DNA of 64,000 bases from Flavobacterium sp. N502536 (GTDB taxonomy: Bacteria; Bacteroidota; Bacteroidia; Flavobacteriales; Flavobacteriaceae): NCBI RefSeq assembly GCF_025947345.1, contig NZ_CP110011.1, positions 496,001 through 560,000 of the forward strand. Reading direction: 5' to 3'. Position numbers and translations under genes: made by a program. Positions 35,530 through 44,263 of this stretch are shown piece after piece; the first letter of the stretch is position 1, and every line of letters starts with the position of its first letter. The notes beneath the pieces were generated by a model, which was not told the DNA's origin, searched no databases, and saw only the letters and a program-made list of their open reading frames with translations.

Positions 35530-36700
35530 TGTGAACGAAAAAGGATATTACGGAGAATTTGGAGGGGCTTATATTCCCGAAATGCTGTATCCGAATGTAG
35601 AAGAATTACGTCAGAATTACTTAAAAATAACAAGCGAACCTGATTTTAAGGCCGAATTTGACCAATTATTAAAAGATTATGTAGGCCGTCCAAGTCCGCT
35701 TTATTTTGCCAAACGAATATCAGAAAAATACAATACAAAGGTCTATCTGAAAAGAGAAGATTTAAACCATACCGGAGCACATAAAGTCAACAATACGATC
35801 GGACAGATTTTGGTTGCAAAACGTCTGGGCAAAAAAAGAATTATTGCCGAAACGGGTGCAGGTCAGCATGGTGTGGCAACCGCTACAGTTTGTGCTTTAA
35901 TGGGATTGGAATGTATCGTGTATATGGGTGAGATTGACATCGCACGTCAGGCACCAAACGTAGCACGTATGAAAATGTTAGGCGCCGAAGTTCGTCCGGC
36001 ACTTTCAGGCTCCAAAACATTAAAGGATGCTACCAATGAAGCGATTCGTGACTGGATCAACAATCCGGTAGATACACATTATATTATAGGTTCGGCAATT
36101 GGGCCACATCCTTATCCTGATATGGTAACCCGTTTTCAAAGTGTTATTTCAGAAGAAATCAAATGGCAGCTGAAAGAGAAAGAAGGACGTAAAAACCCAG
36201 ATTATGTCGTAGCCTGTATTGGTGGCGGAAGTAATGCGGCTGGAACCTACTATCACTTTCTACACGAACCCGAAGTTGGAATCATTGCGGTAGAAGCAGC
36301 CGGAAAAGGGGTTGACAGTGGGCACAGTGCGGCAACCAGTAAATTAGGAAAAGTAGGTATTATTCACGGTTGTAAAACCCTTTTGATGCAAACTCCTGAC
36401 GGACAAATTACCGAACCCTATTCCATTTCCGCGGGACTTGATTATCCGGGAGTTGGTCCGATGCATGCGCATTTGGCACAAAGCGGTCGTGGAGAGTTTT
36501 TCTCTGTTACTGATGATGATGCTATGAATGCGGGGTTGCAGCTTACCAAATTAGAAGGAATTATTCCGGCAATCGAAAGCGCACATGCCTTTGCTGTTTT
36601 AGATCAGAAGAAATTCAAACCAACCGACATCGTGGTGATCAGTCTTTCTGGTCGTGGAGATAAGGATTTAGACAATTATATCGAGTATTTTAAATTGTAA
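35519..36700 (+). CDS. trpB: tryptophan synthase beta chain
   Basis: 393 residues. The PLP lysine is K89 in LNHTGAHKVNNT. The phosphate loop GGGSNAAG (about 233-240), the ETGAGQHGVATA segment and the late SGRGDKD are canonical. It condenses indole and serine. It is separated from trpA by one small gene. Confidence 0.97.
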   Translation: MNYNVNEKGYYGEFGGAYIPEMLYPNVEELRQNYLKITSEPDFKAEFDQLLKDYVGRPSPLYFAKRISEKYNTKVYLKREDLNHTGAHKVNNTIGQILVAKRLGKKRIIAETGAGQHGVATATVCALMGLECIVYMGEIDIARQAPNVARMKMLGAEVRPALSGSKTLKDATNEAIRDWINNPVDTHYIIGSAIGPHPYPDMVTRFQSVISEEIKWQLKEKEGRKNPDYVVACIGGGSNAAGTYYHFLHEPEVGIIAVEAAGKGVDSGHSAATSKLGKVGIIHGCKTLLMQTPDGQITEPYSISAGLDYPGVGPMHAHLAQSGRGEFFSVTDDDAMNAGLQLTKLEGIIPAIESAHAFAVLDQKKFKPTDIVVISLSGRGDKDLDNYIEYFKL

Positions 36701-36704
36701 TACA

Positions 36705-37031
36705 ATGGCAACTATGGAAAAGTTATTCTCTTACGGAACATTACGGTCGAAAGAAATTCAGATGCGACTCTTTAAGAAATTGTTAGTCGGCACTCCGGAT
36801 CAACTGCTGGGTCACAGGCTGAAAAGTCTGCGAATAGAGGAAGAATTTGGAATGGCAGATTATGTTGTCGTGGTACCAACCGAAGCTCCTTCAGATCCTA
36901 TACACGGAGTTGTTTTCGATATTTCAGGTTCTGATTTGGCTAAAGTAGATTTATTCGAATCCAATGCTTACAAAAGAATTCAGGTAACCCTAAACTCCGG
37001 AGTAGTTGCCTGGGTTTATATCGAAAACTAA
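36705..37031 (+). CDS. gamma-glutamylcyclotransferase-like (GGCT/AIG2) protein
   Basis: 108 residues. The GGCT/AIG2 substrate loop is SYGTLR near the N-terminus, and a Glu in LFESNAYKRI (about residue 86) occupies the catalytic acid position. The beta-barrel pattern continues with GVVAWVYIEN. Family members cyclise gamma-glutamyl amines or peptides to 5-oxoproline; the substrate is not known here. The gene is tucked between trpB (4 bases before) and trpA. An alternative start is the ATG at 36714. Confidence 0.85.
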   Translation: MATMEKLFSYGTLRSKEIQMRLFKKLLVGTPDQLLGHRLKSLRIEEEFGMADYVVVVPTEAPSDPIHGVVFDISGSDLAKVDLFESNAYKRIQVTLNSGVVAWVYIEN

Positions 37032-37051
37032 TAATCGCAAACAAAACAAAA

Positions 37052-37076
37052 CTGACAGGTTTTTGAAACCTGTCAG
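37052..37076. repeat. CTGACAGGTTT palindrome
   Basis: An 11-bp stem (37052-37062 with 37066-37076). It is related to the hairpin at 18102-18134 and lies between the GGCT-like gene and trpA. Confidence 0.65.
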
Positions 37077-37097
37077 GTTTAATAAAATATATTAAAA

Positions 37098-37859
37098 ATG
37101 AACAGAATAACTCAAAAATTACAAGAAGATAAAAAGATACTTTCTATTTATTTCTCAGCCGGATATCCTAACTTAAATGATACCGTTCAGATCATTCAGG
37201 ATTTAGAGAAAAATGGTGTCGATTTAATCGAAATTGGTTTACCTTTTAGCGATCCTTTGGCCGATGGTCCAACCATTCAGGCGAGTTCTACGCAGGCGCT
37301 TCACAATGGAATGACCACTAAAATTCTTTTTGACCAGCTGAAAGATATTCGCGAAAGCGTAAAAATTCCGTTGATTATCATGGGATATTTCAATCCGATG
37401 TTACAATACGGTATCGAAGAGTTTTGTAAAAAATGTGCCGAAATTGGTATCGACGGATTAATTATTCCGGATTTACCGGTAGATGTGTACGCAGAACAAT
37501 ACAAAGCGATTTTCGAAAAATACGGCTTAATCAATATCTTCTTGATTACCCCACAAACTTCAGACGAACGCATTCGTTTTATCGACAGCGTTTCAAACGG
37601 CTTTATTTATATGGTAAGTTCCGCAAGTGTGACAGGTTCTCAGGCAGGTTTTGGAAATATTCAGGAAAGCTATTTCGAAAGAATTGCCCAAATGAATCTT
37701 AAAAACCCACAAATTGTAGGCTTTGGAATTTCAAATAAAGAAACATTCGATCAGGCTACTAAGTTTGCAAAAGGAGCTATTATTGGAAGTGCTTTTATTA
37801 AACATTTAAGTGAAAACGGCTCTGGAAAAATTGAAGAATTTATTGGAGAGATCAGATAA
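37098..37859 (+). CDS. trpA: tryptophan synthase alpha chain
   Basis: 253 residues. Catalytic E46 in LIEIGLPFSDPLADGP and D57 in the same stretch are conserved. IIMGYFNPMLQYG, GLIIPDLPVD and YMVSSASVTG follow, all standard for TrpA. It cleaves indole-3-glycerol phosphate to indole and glyceraldehyde 3-phosphate and completes the pathway. It is the last trp gene; the next 476 bases hold a gene remnant, a MITE-like repeat and the next operator. Confidence 0.97.
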   Translation: MNRITQKLQEDKKILSIYFSAGYPNLNDTVQIIQDLEKNGVDLIEIGLPFSDPLADGPTIQASSTQALHNGMTTKILFDQLKDIRESVKIPLIIMGYFNPMLQYGIEEFCKKCAEIGIDGLIIPDLPVDVYAEQYKAIFEKYGLINIFLITPQTSDERIRFIDSVSNGFIYMVSSASVTGSQAGFGNIQESYFERIAQMNLKNPQIVGFGISNKETFDQATKFAKGAIIGSAFIKHLSENGSGKIEEFIGEIR

Positions 37860-37886
37860 GTGATCAAACGAAAATATCTAATTTAA

Positions 37887-38018
37887 AAAGAAGTTTCCAA
37901 GTATCCTCTAAAAAATGATATAATTACTGTAGAATTTAAAGACTACAAACTATACAATTTCAAGATATTAAAACTAAACAATTCAGAAATGGAATTGTTA
38001 AATTTAAAAGAAAAGTGA
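37887..38018 (+). pseudogene. possible 3' remnant of a lost gene
   Basis: 44 codons open between an in-frame TAA (37884) and TGA (38016-38018). The translation (KEVSKYPLKNDIITVEFKDY ... MELLNLKEK) has protein-like strand pattern and composition, but there is no start codon until a late ATG. It could be the C-terminal end of a small beta-barrel protein. The call rests on appearance only. Confidence 0.3.
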
Positions 38019-38047
38019 GCATACCGATACATAAGGTAATACTTGAT

Positions 38048-38148
38048 TTGTCATTCCGACGAAGGAGGAATCTTCGTTGCAAGATCGACAAAGATTGGAA
38101 CTTGAATCGCGAAGCTACTTGTGGATTCCTCCTTCGTCGGAATGACAA
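38048..38148. repeat. MITE-like palindromic element, copy 3
   Basis: A 101-bp element with perfect 25-bp terminal inverted repeats (38048-38072 and 38124-38148) starting TTGTCATTCCGACGAAGG. It carries the internal core GATCGACAAAGATTGG shared with copies at 11108 and 14512. It is the best preserved copy. Confidence 0.85.
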
Positions 38149-38276
38149 GCTTGTCAACATTCTTAAGCTGAACTAATTGGTTCAGCTTTTTTTATGCCTT
38201 AATACTACCTTACAAATAGCATAATTTAACATAAAACGCCCTCGTTGCTTTATGTTAATATTTTGTTAAAATAAAA

Positions 38277-38314
38277 TTAAACAACTGTTTAAATTAAACG
38301 GTTGTTTAATTTTG
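38277..38314 (+). promoter_or_regulatory. TetR operator and promoter of the efflux operon
   Basis: A 33-bp near-perfect palindrome: TTAAACAACTGTTTAA (38277-38292) against TTAAACGGTTGTTTAA (38294-38309), 15 of 16 pairs. The -7 box TAATTTTG (38307-38314) overlaps its right edge, so a bound regulator would block transcription. Confidence 0.7.
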
Positions 38315-38335
38315 TACCCGATTAGAAACAATACC

Positions 38336-38965
38336 ATGTTAAACTTCGAATTAAACGACAAAAAAATTCAGATTCTGGAAGTCGCTGAAAAGCTATTCTC
38401 TGAAAAAGGATTTGAAGGTACTTCAATACGAGACATCTCCAAACACGCAAAAATCAACATTGCAATGGTTTCGTATTATTTTGGCTCTAAAGAAAGACTG
38501 CTGGAAGCTCTCATTATTTACAAAACTGCCGATTTAAAACTACAACTCGAAAATTTATTACAGGAAAATATCGAACCTCTCGATAAAGTCAATAAATTAA
38601 TCGAAATTTACATCACCAGAATAAGTTGTAACAAAGGGATTTTCAGAGTTTTACACTTTGAACTCAACTCTAAAAAAAGAGAAAAAAGCATGATTGCCTT
38701 TACAGAACTTAAAAAAGGAAACTTAAAATCTGTTGAAAGTATTATTACACAAGGTCAGTCTAAAGGAGTATTTAGAAAAGATGTAATTATTCCGCTTATT
38801 ACTCCCACTATTATTGGAACCTTTTTTCACTTTCATATGAATAGGCCTTTTTTTGAGGAACTATTAAATTTAAAAACAGAAGCGATGTACAACGATTACA
38901 TCAAAAACAGTCTTACAAAGCACATTCAACAAACTATAAAAGCTCTACTTGTTTATGAAAATTAA
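38336..38965 (+). CDS. TetR/AcrR family regulator of the efflux operon
   Basis: 209 residues from ATG 38336. A TTG further upstream lies in the promoter. The HTH is IQILEVAEKLFSEKGFEGTSIRDISKHAKINIAMVSYYFGSKERLLEALI (about 8-57). The C-terminal ligand-binding helical domain has no close known ligand. It is the first gene of the operon with TolC, EmrA and EmrB homologues, and its stop overlaps the next start by 11 bases. A 33-bp palindrome over the promoter suggests it represses its own operon. Confidence 0.92.
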   Translation: MLNFELNDKKIQILEVAEKLFSEKGFEGTSIRDISKHAKINIAMVSYYFGSKERLLEALIIYKTADLKLQLENLLQENIEPLDKVNKLIEIYITRISCNKGIFRVLHFELNSKKREKSMIAFTELKKGNLKSVESIITQGQSKGVFRKDVIIPLITPTIIGTFFHFHMNRPFFEELLNLKTEAMYNDYIKNSLTKHIQQTIKALLVYEN

Positions 38966-40283
38966 TCAATTAATGCTCTTTGGCCTTTTCTTCATCGGAA
39001 TTTCGTCAATAGAAGCACAAGAAAAAACAAGTTTAACCTTAGACGAGGCCGTGAAAATGGCTTGGGAAAAAAGCAACGAAGTTACGCTTGCCAAAACTAA
39101 GGTAAACTCGAAAAAATACGAACTCCAAGAGGTTAAAAATCATCAATATCCTGACCTGAAAATTTCTGGCCAGTACCAACGACTGACAAAAGCTTCTATC
39201 GACATGCACAATAATGGTGATCAGGCAAATTCAGGACCAATGGCATCTCCGGATCAGGCATTGTTAGGAATGGCTAATCTTAGTTTACCAATATTCTCAG
39301 GATTCAAAATTCAGAACAGCATTAAGGCTTCCGATAATTTATACGAAGCTGAAACTGCTTATGCGGAAAAAACAAAAGAAGATGTAGCTTTACGTGTGGT
39401 TACCTATTATACCGCTTTATACAAGGCTCAAAAAACATTGGATCTTTTGAACGAAAATCAAAAACAGGCCAAACAACGTGTTACTGACTTTACGGAATTA
39501 GAGAAAAACGGAATTATCCCGAGAAACGATTTATTGAAAGCGCAATTATTGGTTTCAAAAACGCAATTATCTATTGATGAAGCAAATAACAACATCAATA
39601 ATATTAATTTCTACCTGACTACGCTATTAAAACTGGAGCCAAGTGTAAAACTTCAGGTTAACGAAGCTGATTTCTTCAATTTAAAAACCAACAATGCACC
39701 AACATCAGATGCATTGGCACTGGAGAACAGAAAAGATTTAGAAGCGATTCGTTTTCAACAAAAAGCAAGTGAGGCCAATATCAAAATAGCAAAAGCCGGT
39801 TATTATCCTTCTCTTGCCTTATTGGGTGGTTATACCGCTTTTGATTTGAAAGACTTTATTACGGTAAAATATGCTATGAATTTTGGAGTAGGTTTAACCT
39901 ATGATTTATCAGGCATCTATAAAAACAGTGCTTCGGTAAAAGTAGCAGAAAGTAAAGCACTTGAAGCCAAAAACTCTGAAGCAATTATGACGGATCGTAT
40001 TAAAATCGAAGTTCAGAAATCTATTGAAGATTATGACTTAGCGATCAATCAGAGTGTGGTTTATGACGAAGCGCTTCAACAAGCTACGGAAAACTACAGA
40101 CTGGTAAAAGACAAATTTGATAATGGGCTGTCAGACACTAATGATTTGGTAGAAGCTGACGTAGAACATTTAAGCGCTAAAATAAATACTGCTTTATCGA
40201 AAGCTACTATTATCCAAAAATATTACGAATTACTTTCAGTATCAGGACAATTATCACAATCATTCAATCTTTCTAAAATATAA
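38955..40283 (+). CDS. TolC family outer-membrane efflux protein
   Basis: 442 residues from ATG 38955 (MKINQLMLFGLFFIG). The signal peptide ends IEAQ near residue 21. TolC/OEP repeats are evident in two halves: LTLDEAVKMAWEKSNEV at the start of half one, and long Lys/Ala/Glu/Asn-rich helices with beta segments such as LLGGYTAFDLKDFI. It forms the outer-membrane channel of a tripartite pump. It overlaps the regulator gene by 11 bases and precedes the adaptor by 12. Confidence 0.92.
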   Translation: MKINQLMLFGLFFIGISSIEAQEKTSLTLDEAVKMAWEKSNEVTLAKTKVNSKKYELQEVKNHQYPDLKISGQYQRLTKASIDMHNNGDQANSGPMASPDQALLGMANLSLPIFSGFKIQNSIKASDNLYEAETAYAEKTKEDVALRVVTYYTALYKAQKTLDLLNENQKQAKQRVTDFTELEKNGIIPRNDLLKAQLLVSKTQLSIDEANNNINNINFYLTTLLKLEPSVKLQVNEADFFNLKTNNAPTSDALALENRKDLEAIRFQQKASEANIKIAKAGYYPSLALLGGYTAFDLKDFITVKYAMNFGVGLTYDLSGIYKNSASVKVAESKALEAKNSEAIMTDRIKIEVQKSIEDYDLAINQSVVYDEALQQATENYRLVKDKFDNGLSDTNDLVEADVEHLSAKINTALSKATIIQKYYELLSVSGQLSQSFNLSKI

Positions 40284-40295
40284 TCGACAGCTCTC

Positions 40296-41375
40296 ATGGA
40301 AAAGAAAAAAACAAATACTAAATTCATCATTATACTAACCGTTTTGATTTTAGTGGGTGGAACTTACGGAATAACAAAGTACATGCACTCTTTAGCTCAC
40401 GAAGAAACGGATGATGCTCAGATTGAGAAAAAAATGAATCCGATTATCCCAAGAGTATCGGGCTATATTAGCAAAGTGTATGTAAAAGATAACGACTTTG
40501 TAAAAAAAGGAGATACTTTATTTACGATTGACAAAAGAGATTATCAATTAAAAATTGACGAGGCAAATGCTGCTTTGTTAGGTGCCGAAGGTCAATACGA
40601 AGCTGCAAAAGCTGATATTGGAAGCGCAAATGCAAGTATCTCAGTGTCAGACGCAAATATGAGATCGGCAACAGGTTCTATTGAAAGTGCCAAAATCAGA
40701 TTGAGACAAATTACAAGCGACTACAACCGTTACAACAATTTGTACAAAACGCATACGATTACAAAACAACAATACGAGCAGGCCTTAACTGCTAAAGAAG
40801 AAGCCGAAAATCAGGTACGTGTTTTAGAGCAACAACAAAGAGCAAGTTCTTACCAAAAATCGGTAATTGAATCTAAGTCTAAAGCTTCTGACAAACAAAC
40901 TGAAGTGGCTGCTGCCAACATCAAAAAAGCAAAAACAATGTTAGATGTTGCTCATTTAAACCTTAGTTATACGGTTGTAACTGCTGCAATAGACGGTCAG
41001 GTTTCTAAAGTTGATATTCAGCCTGGGCAATTGGTTCAGCCGGGACAATCTTTATTTTATATCATCAACAACAACGAAGCGTGGGTTGTAGCTAACTTTA
41101 AAGAAACACAATTAAATAAAATGGTTGTGGGACAAAAAGTAAGCTTAAAAGTTGACGCTTATCCAAAATATGAGTTCAAAGGAACGGTAACTTCTTTTTC
41201 TCCTGCAACCGGATCTCGTTTTTCTTTATTGCCACCTGATAATGCAACCGGTAACTTCGTTAAAACAATCCAGAGATTACCTGTGAAAATTAGTTTGGAT
41301 GAATCAAATGATCCGGAGAAAGTAAAATTACTAAGACCAGGGATGAATGTTGATGTAGATGTACATTTAAAATAA
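40296..41375 (+). CDS. HlyD/EmrA-type membrane fusion protein
   Basis: 359 residues. One N-terminal membrane helix (about 8-26). The EmrA-like start EETDDAQIEKKMNPIIPRVSGYISKVYVKDNDFVKKGDTLFTID includes the lipoyl half motif. A helical hairpin rich in Ala, Gln and Lys (about 95-205) follows, then the second lipoyl half (VVTAAIDGQVSKVDIQPGQLVQPGQSLFYI) and a beta-barrel. It links the MFS pump to the TolC channel. The last gene starts 3 bases after its stop. Confidence 0.94.
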   Translation: MEKKKTNTKFIIILTVLILVGGTYGITKYMHSLAHEETDDAQIEKKMNPIIPRVSGYISKVYVKDNDFVKKGDTLFTIDKRDYQLKIDEANAALLGAEGQYEAAKADIGSANASISVSDANMRSATGSIESAKIRLRQITSDYNRYNNLYKTHTITKQQYEQALTAKEEAENQVRVLEQQQRASSYQKSVIESKSKASDKQTEVAAANIKKAKTMLDVAHLNLSYTVVTAAIDGQVSKVDIQPGQLVQPGQSLFYIINNNEAWVVANFKETQLNKMVVGQKVSLKVDAYPKYEFKGTVTSFSPATGSRFSLLPPDNATGNFVKTIQRLPVKISLDESNDPEKVKLLRPGMNVDVDVHLK

Positions 41376-41378
41376 AAT

Positions 41379-42968
41379 ATGGCAACAGCAGTACAAGCAG
41401 ATGACGATTTAGTAGAATACGGATACAGACGTGTCATAATCACGATTACAGCGGTACTTTGTGCCTTGCTTGAAATCGTAGATACGACCATTGTAAACGT
41501 AGCACTAACAGACATGCGAGGTAGCCTTGGTGCTACTTTAACTGATGTGGCTTGGGTAATTACAGCATACGCAATCGCGAATGTTATTGTAATTCCGATG
41601 ACGAGCTGGCTTTCGCAACAATTTGGAAGACGTAATTATTTTGTGGCTTCGATCATAATATTTACAGTCTGCTCCTTCTTATGCGGTAATGCCAGTAATA
41701 TATGGGAACTGGTAGCTTTTAGGTTTGTACAGGGTATGGGTGGAGGAGCCTTACTCGTAACTGCCCAAACGATTATTACCGAAAGTTATCCTGTAGCAAA
41801 ACGTGGAATGGCTCAGGCGATTTACGGAATGGGTGTAATTGTAGGTCCAACCTTAGGTCCGCCATTAGGAGGATATTTGGTAGACAACTACTCCTGGCCT
41901 TATATCTTTTACATCAATATTCCATTGGGAATTATTGCTACTATTTTAGCATTAACTTTCGTAAGAAGTCCAAAATACGGAGAAAAATTAAAAGCCAATC
42001 AGGTAGACTGGTGGGGAATTATATTGCTTGCGGCCTTTATCGGATCTTTGCAATTCGTTCTGGAGCATGGGCAACAAGACGATTGGTTCAACGATTCGAC
42101 TATTGTAACGTTAAGTGTGGTTACGGTTCTTGGATTAATTTTATTTGTTTGGAGAGAGCTTACTTATAAACATCCAATCGTAAATTTAAGTGTTTTAAAG
42201 GATGGAAATCTTAGAATTGGAACCGTAATGTGTTTTATTCTTGGTTTCGGTCTGTACGGATCGACTTTAATTATCCCAATCTACACGCAATCTATTTTAG
42301 GATGGACTGCAACAGATGCCGGATTATTATTGATTCCGGGATCGATTACCACGGCAATCATGATGCCTTTTGTGGGGAATATGATCCAGAGAGGTGTTCC
42401 TCAGGGATATATGGTAGGAGTAGGATTCCTTGTTTTCTTTTTCTTTACCTTTATGATGCAAACCCGAATGACTCCGGATACTGGTGTTGAACATATGTAC
42501 TGGCCGTTAATTTTAAGAGGAATTGGTTTGGGACTGCTTTTTGTACCTATCACCACCCTATCTCTTTCGACCTTAAAAGGAAAACATATTGGTGAAGGAG
42601 CTGCTTTTACCGGAATGATGCGACAATTAGGTGGTTCTTTTGGTATTGCCATCATCACCACTTTTATCACCCGTTTGAGTCAGGAACACAGAGTAAACTT
42701 ACTGACCAATTTAGATCCTGCAAAATACGATGTACAACAACGTATTGCGGGAATGCAGAGAGCCTTTATGTCTAAAGGATATTCAGCCGATGTGGCACTG
42801 AAAAAAGCTTATCAGGCTTTGGAATATTCCGTACTGAAACAAAGTACCGTAATGGCATACATGGACATTTTCATGTATCTCGGCATCATGTTCTTATGCT
42901 GTATCCCAATTATTCTTTTAATCAAAAAAGGGAAAAACAAAATTAATCCTGCTGATGCAATGCATTAA
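41379..42968 (+). CDS. DHA2 family (EmrB/QacA-type) drug:H+ antiporter
   Basis: 529 residues with 14 membrane segments. Motifs: LEIVDTTIVNVAL in helix 1, WVITAYAIANVIVIP, the cytoplasmic loop QQFGRRNYFVASII (MFS motif A), RFVQGMGGGALLVTAQTII (motif B), and GPTLGPPLGGYLVDN (motif C, antiporter). It expels hydrophobic drugs or toxic acids using the proton gradient, through the EmrA-like adaptor and the TolC-like channel of the same operon. A strong terminator follows. Confidence 0.95.
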   Translation: MATAVQADDDLVEYGYRRVIITITAVLCALLEIVDTTIVNVALTDMRGSLGATLTDVAWVITAYAIANVIVIPMTSWLSQQFGRRNYFVASIIIFTVCSFLCGNASNIWELVAFRFVQGMGGGALLVTAQTIITESYPVAKRGMAQAIYGMGVIVGPTLGPPLGGYLVDNYSWPYIFYINIPLGIIATILALTFVRSPKYGEKLKANQVDWWGIILLAAFIGSLQFVLEHGQQDDWFNDSTIVTLSVVTVLGLILFVWRELTYKHPIVNLSVLKDGNLRIGTVMCFILGFGLYGSTLIIPIYTQSILGWTATDAGLLLIPGSITTAIMMPFVGNMIQRGVPQGYMVGVGFLVFFFFTFMMQTRMTPDTGVEHMYWPLILRGIGLGLLFVPITTLSLSTLKGKHIGEGAAFTGMMRQLGGSFGIAIITTFITRLSQEHRVNLLTNLDPAKYDVQQRIAGMQRAFMSKGYSADVALKKAYQALEYSVLKQSTVMAYMDIFMYLGIMFLCCIPIILLIKKGKNKINPADAMH

Positions 42969-42991
42969 TAATAATTGATTTATAATACGCA

Positions 42992-43024
42992 AAACGCCGA
43001 GTTCATTCCTGTAACTCGGCGTTT
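42992..43024. terminator. intrinsic terminator of the efflux operon
   Basis: A 12-bp perfect stem (AAACGCCGAGTT 42992-43003, complement 43013-43024) with a 9-nt loop, followed by TATTTTTTG. Confidence 0.85.
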
Positions 43025-43062
43025 ATTTTTTGTCATTATTTGTGCTATCCCTCTAAATTCCC

Positions 43063-43107
43063 GGGGATTGAAACCCCTGGCTACAATACAGTCTGAGTCT
43101 ACGACTC
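43063..43107. repeat. modular hairpin repeats (small cluster)
   Basis: GGGGATTGAAACCCC (43063-43077), CTACAA and GAGTC-TAC-GACTC (43095-43107) follow the module order seen at 19.7 kb, but the stem letters differ and still pair. Confidence 0.6.
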
Positions 43108-43125
43108 ATTTGACTGTAAGGAAAA

Positions 43126-43166
43126 ACCTTAGCACCTCAGCATCTTAGTCCCTCAGCACCTTTAAA
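43126..43166. repeat. period-8 degenerate repeat
   Basis: Units CCTTAGCA, CCTCAGCA, TCTTAGTC, CCTCAGCA, CCTTTAAA at an exact 8-nt period. One orientation only, next to the yaaA stop. Confidence 0.7.
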
Positions 43167-43170
43167 AAAC

Positions 43171-43929
43171 CTATCTCGTAAAAACCAGATGATTCCCTTT
43201 CGAAAGATTAGCATCAAACTGATATCCTTCGTAATTAAATCCTTTTAAATCCTCAATCGTTTCGGCATTGGTATCGATAATATAACGAACCATCATTCCC
43301 CTCGCCTTCTTGGCAAAGAAGCTGATTATTTTTAATTTTCCATCTTTATAATCTTTAAAGTCTGGTGTAACTACAGGAACTTTTAACGCTTTTACATCAA
43401 CTGCTGAAAAATATTCATTACTGGCTAAATTCACAAACAGTTCCCCTTTTGTCAATTCTTTGTTCAATGCTTTTGTTACCGTTGGTTTCCAGAATTCATG
43501 CAGGTTTTTATACTCCCCTACAGGCAATTTTGTTCCCATTTCTAAACGGTAAGCCTGCATTAAATCCAGGGGTTTCAGAACACCGTAAAGTCCTGATAAG
43601 ATTCGGAGTTTACTTTGTAGCACCTCCAGTTTCTCTATCGGAATACTATAAGCATCCAGACCAGTATAAACATCTCCATCAAAAGTATAGACTGCCGGAC
43701 GGGCATTTTCGGGTGTAAATGGCGTTTTCCAATCCTGATTTCTCTTCCAGTTCAAATCAGATAATTTATCTGAAATAGACATTAATTCAGATAATTCGGC
43801 AGGTTTTTTAGTCTTTAATATTTTATGAACCACACGCGCTTCTTTTAAAAAAGCAGGTTCTGTATATTGAGTTGTAGGTAATTCTTTTTCGAAATTTAAT
43901 GACTTCGCAGGCGATATAACAATTTTCAT
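43171..43929 (-). CDS. yaaA: peroxide stress protein YaaA (DUF328)
   Basis: 252 residues from the ATG at 43929 (MKIVISPAKSLNFE); the longer in-frame start overlaps the promoter. Diagnostic motifs: VISPAKSLNF at 4-13, LYGVLKPLDLMQAYRLEMGT and NLASNEYFSAVD. YaaA proteins lower intracellular iron during peroxide stress in E. coli and resemble DNA-binding folds. It is a single gene with its own -7 box. Confidence 0.94.
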   Translation of the reverse strand: MKIVISPAKSLNFEKELPTTQYTEPAFLKEARVVHKILKTKKPAELSELMSISDKLSDLNWKRNQDWKTPFTPENARPAVYTFDGDVYTGLDAYSIPIEKLEVLQSKLRILSGLYGVLKPLDLMQAYRLEMGTKLPVGEYKNLHEFWKPTVTKALNKELTKGELFVNLASNEYFSAVDVKALKVPVVTPDFKDYKDGKLKIISFFAKKARGMMVRYIIDTNAETIEDLKGFNYEGYQFDANLSKGNHLVFTR

Positions 43930-43949
43930 GTGTGCATTTTTATATCCTT

Positions 43950-43957
43950 CAAAAATA
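43950..43957 (-). promoter_or_regulatory. -7 box of yaaA
   Basis: The minus strand reads TATTTTTG, an exact consensus match 21 bases before the start at 43929. It excludes the longer start. Confidence 0.5.
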
Positions 43958-44041
43958 CAAATTGAAATTCTAAAAATAACAGATCCGAATTGATTTGTTC
44001 GATTATAGTATAAATGTTTCTTTTCGCTACGAATCAGACGA

Positions 44042-44106
44042 ATTTTCACTAATTTCTTTTTTCTATAGTCAAGCTAATTCATGGAAATTCGTGCAATTCG
44101 TGACAA
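44042..44106. repeat. period-9 repeat between yaaA and cca
   Basis: TTTTCACTAATTT on the left and ATTCGTGCA-ATTCGTGAC on the right are units of the family seen around the Crp gene. A further unit (GTGAATTCGTGG, 44256-44267) contains the start codon of the next gene. The 43930-44263 gap holds these repeats and the promoter at 44197. Confidence 0.55.
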
Positions 44107-44196
44107 CCTTTTTTCTTTTAACAAAATTCCAGCGCTCAAACTGTGAATTTATTCAAAAAAGTGAGCCTTAGATTATAATAGACATTTTCTATGTTG

Positions 44197-44204
44197 TAAA
44201 TTTG
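44197..44204 (+). promoter_or_regulatory. -7 box of the cca gene
   Basis: TAAATTTG, an exact consensus match 60 bases before the GTG start. Confidence 0.5.
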
Positions 44205-44263
44205 CCTGCATTTCATTTCTTAGAAATTGAAAATGTTTTTTTTATTTAAAAATTAGTGAATTC

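Noticed and set aside
36705..37031. GGCT-like gene as a member of tryptophan synthesis
   Set aside because: No known step needs it; position between trpB and trpA alone is not evidence of function.
41159..41515. Minus-strand ORFs opposite the efflux genes and similar antisense frames throughout
   Set aside because: They are shadows of well-supported genes, with low-complexity Ser/Thr/Pro-rich translations and no family motifs.
43930..44049. 40-residue extension of YaaA
   Set aside because: It would start upstream of the -7 box at 43950-43957 and lacks family similarity; ISPAKSLNF begins right after ATG 43929.
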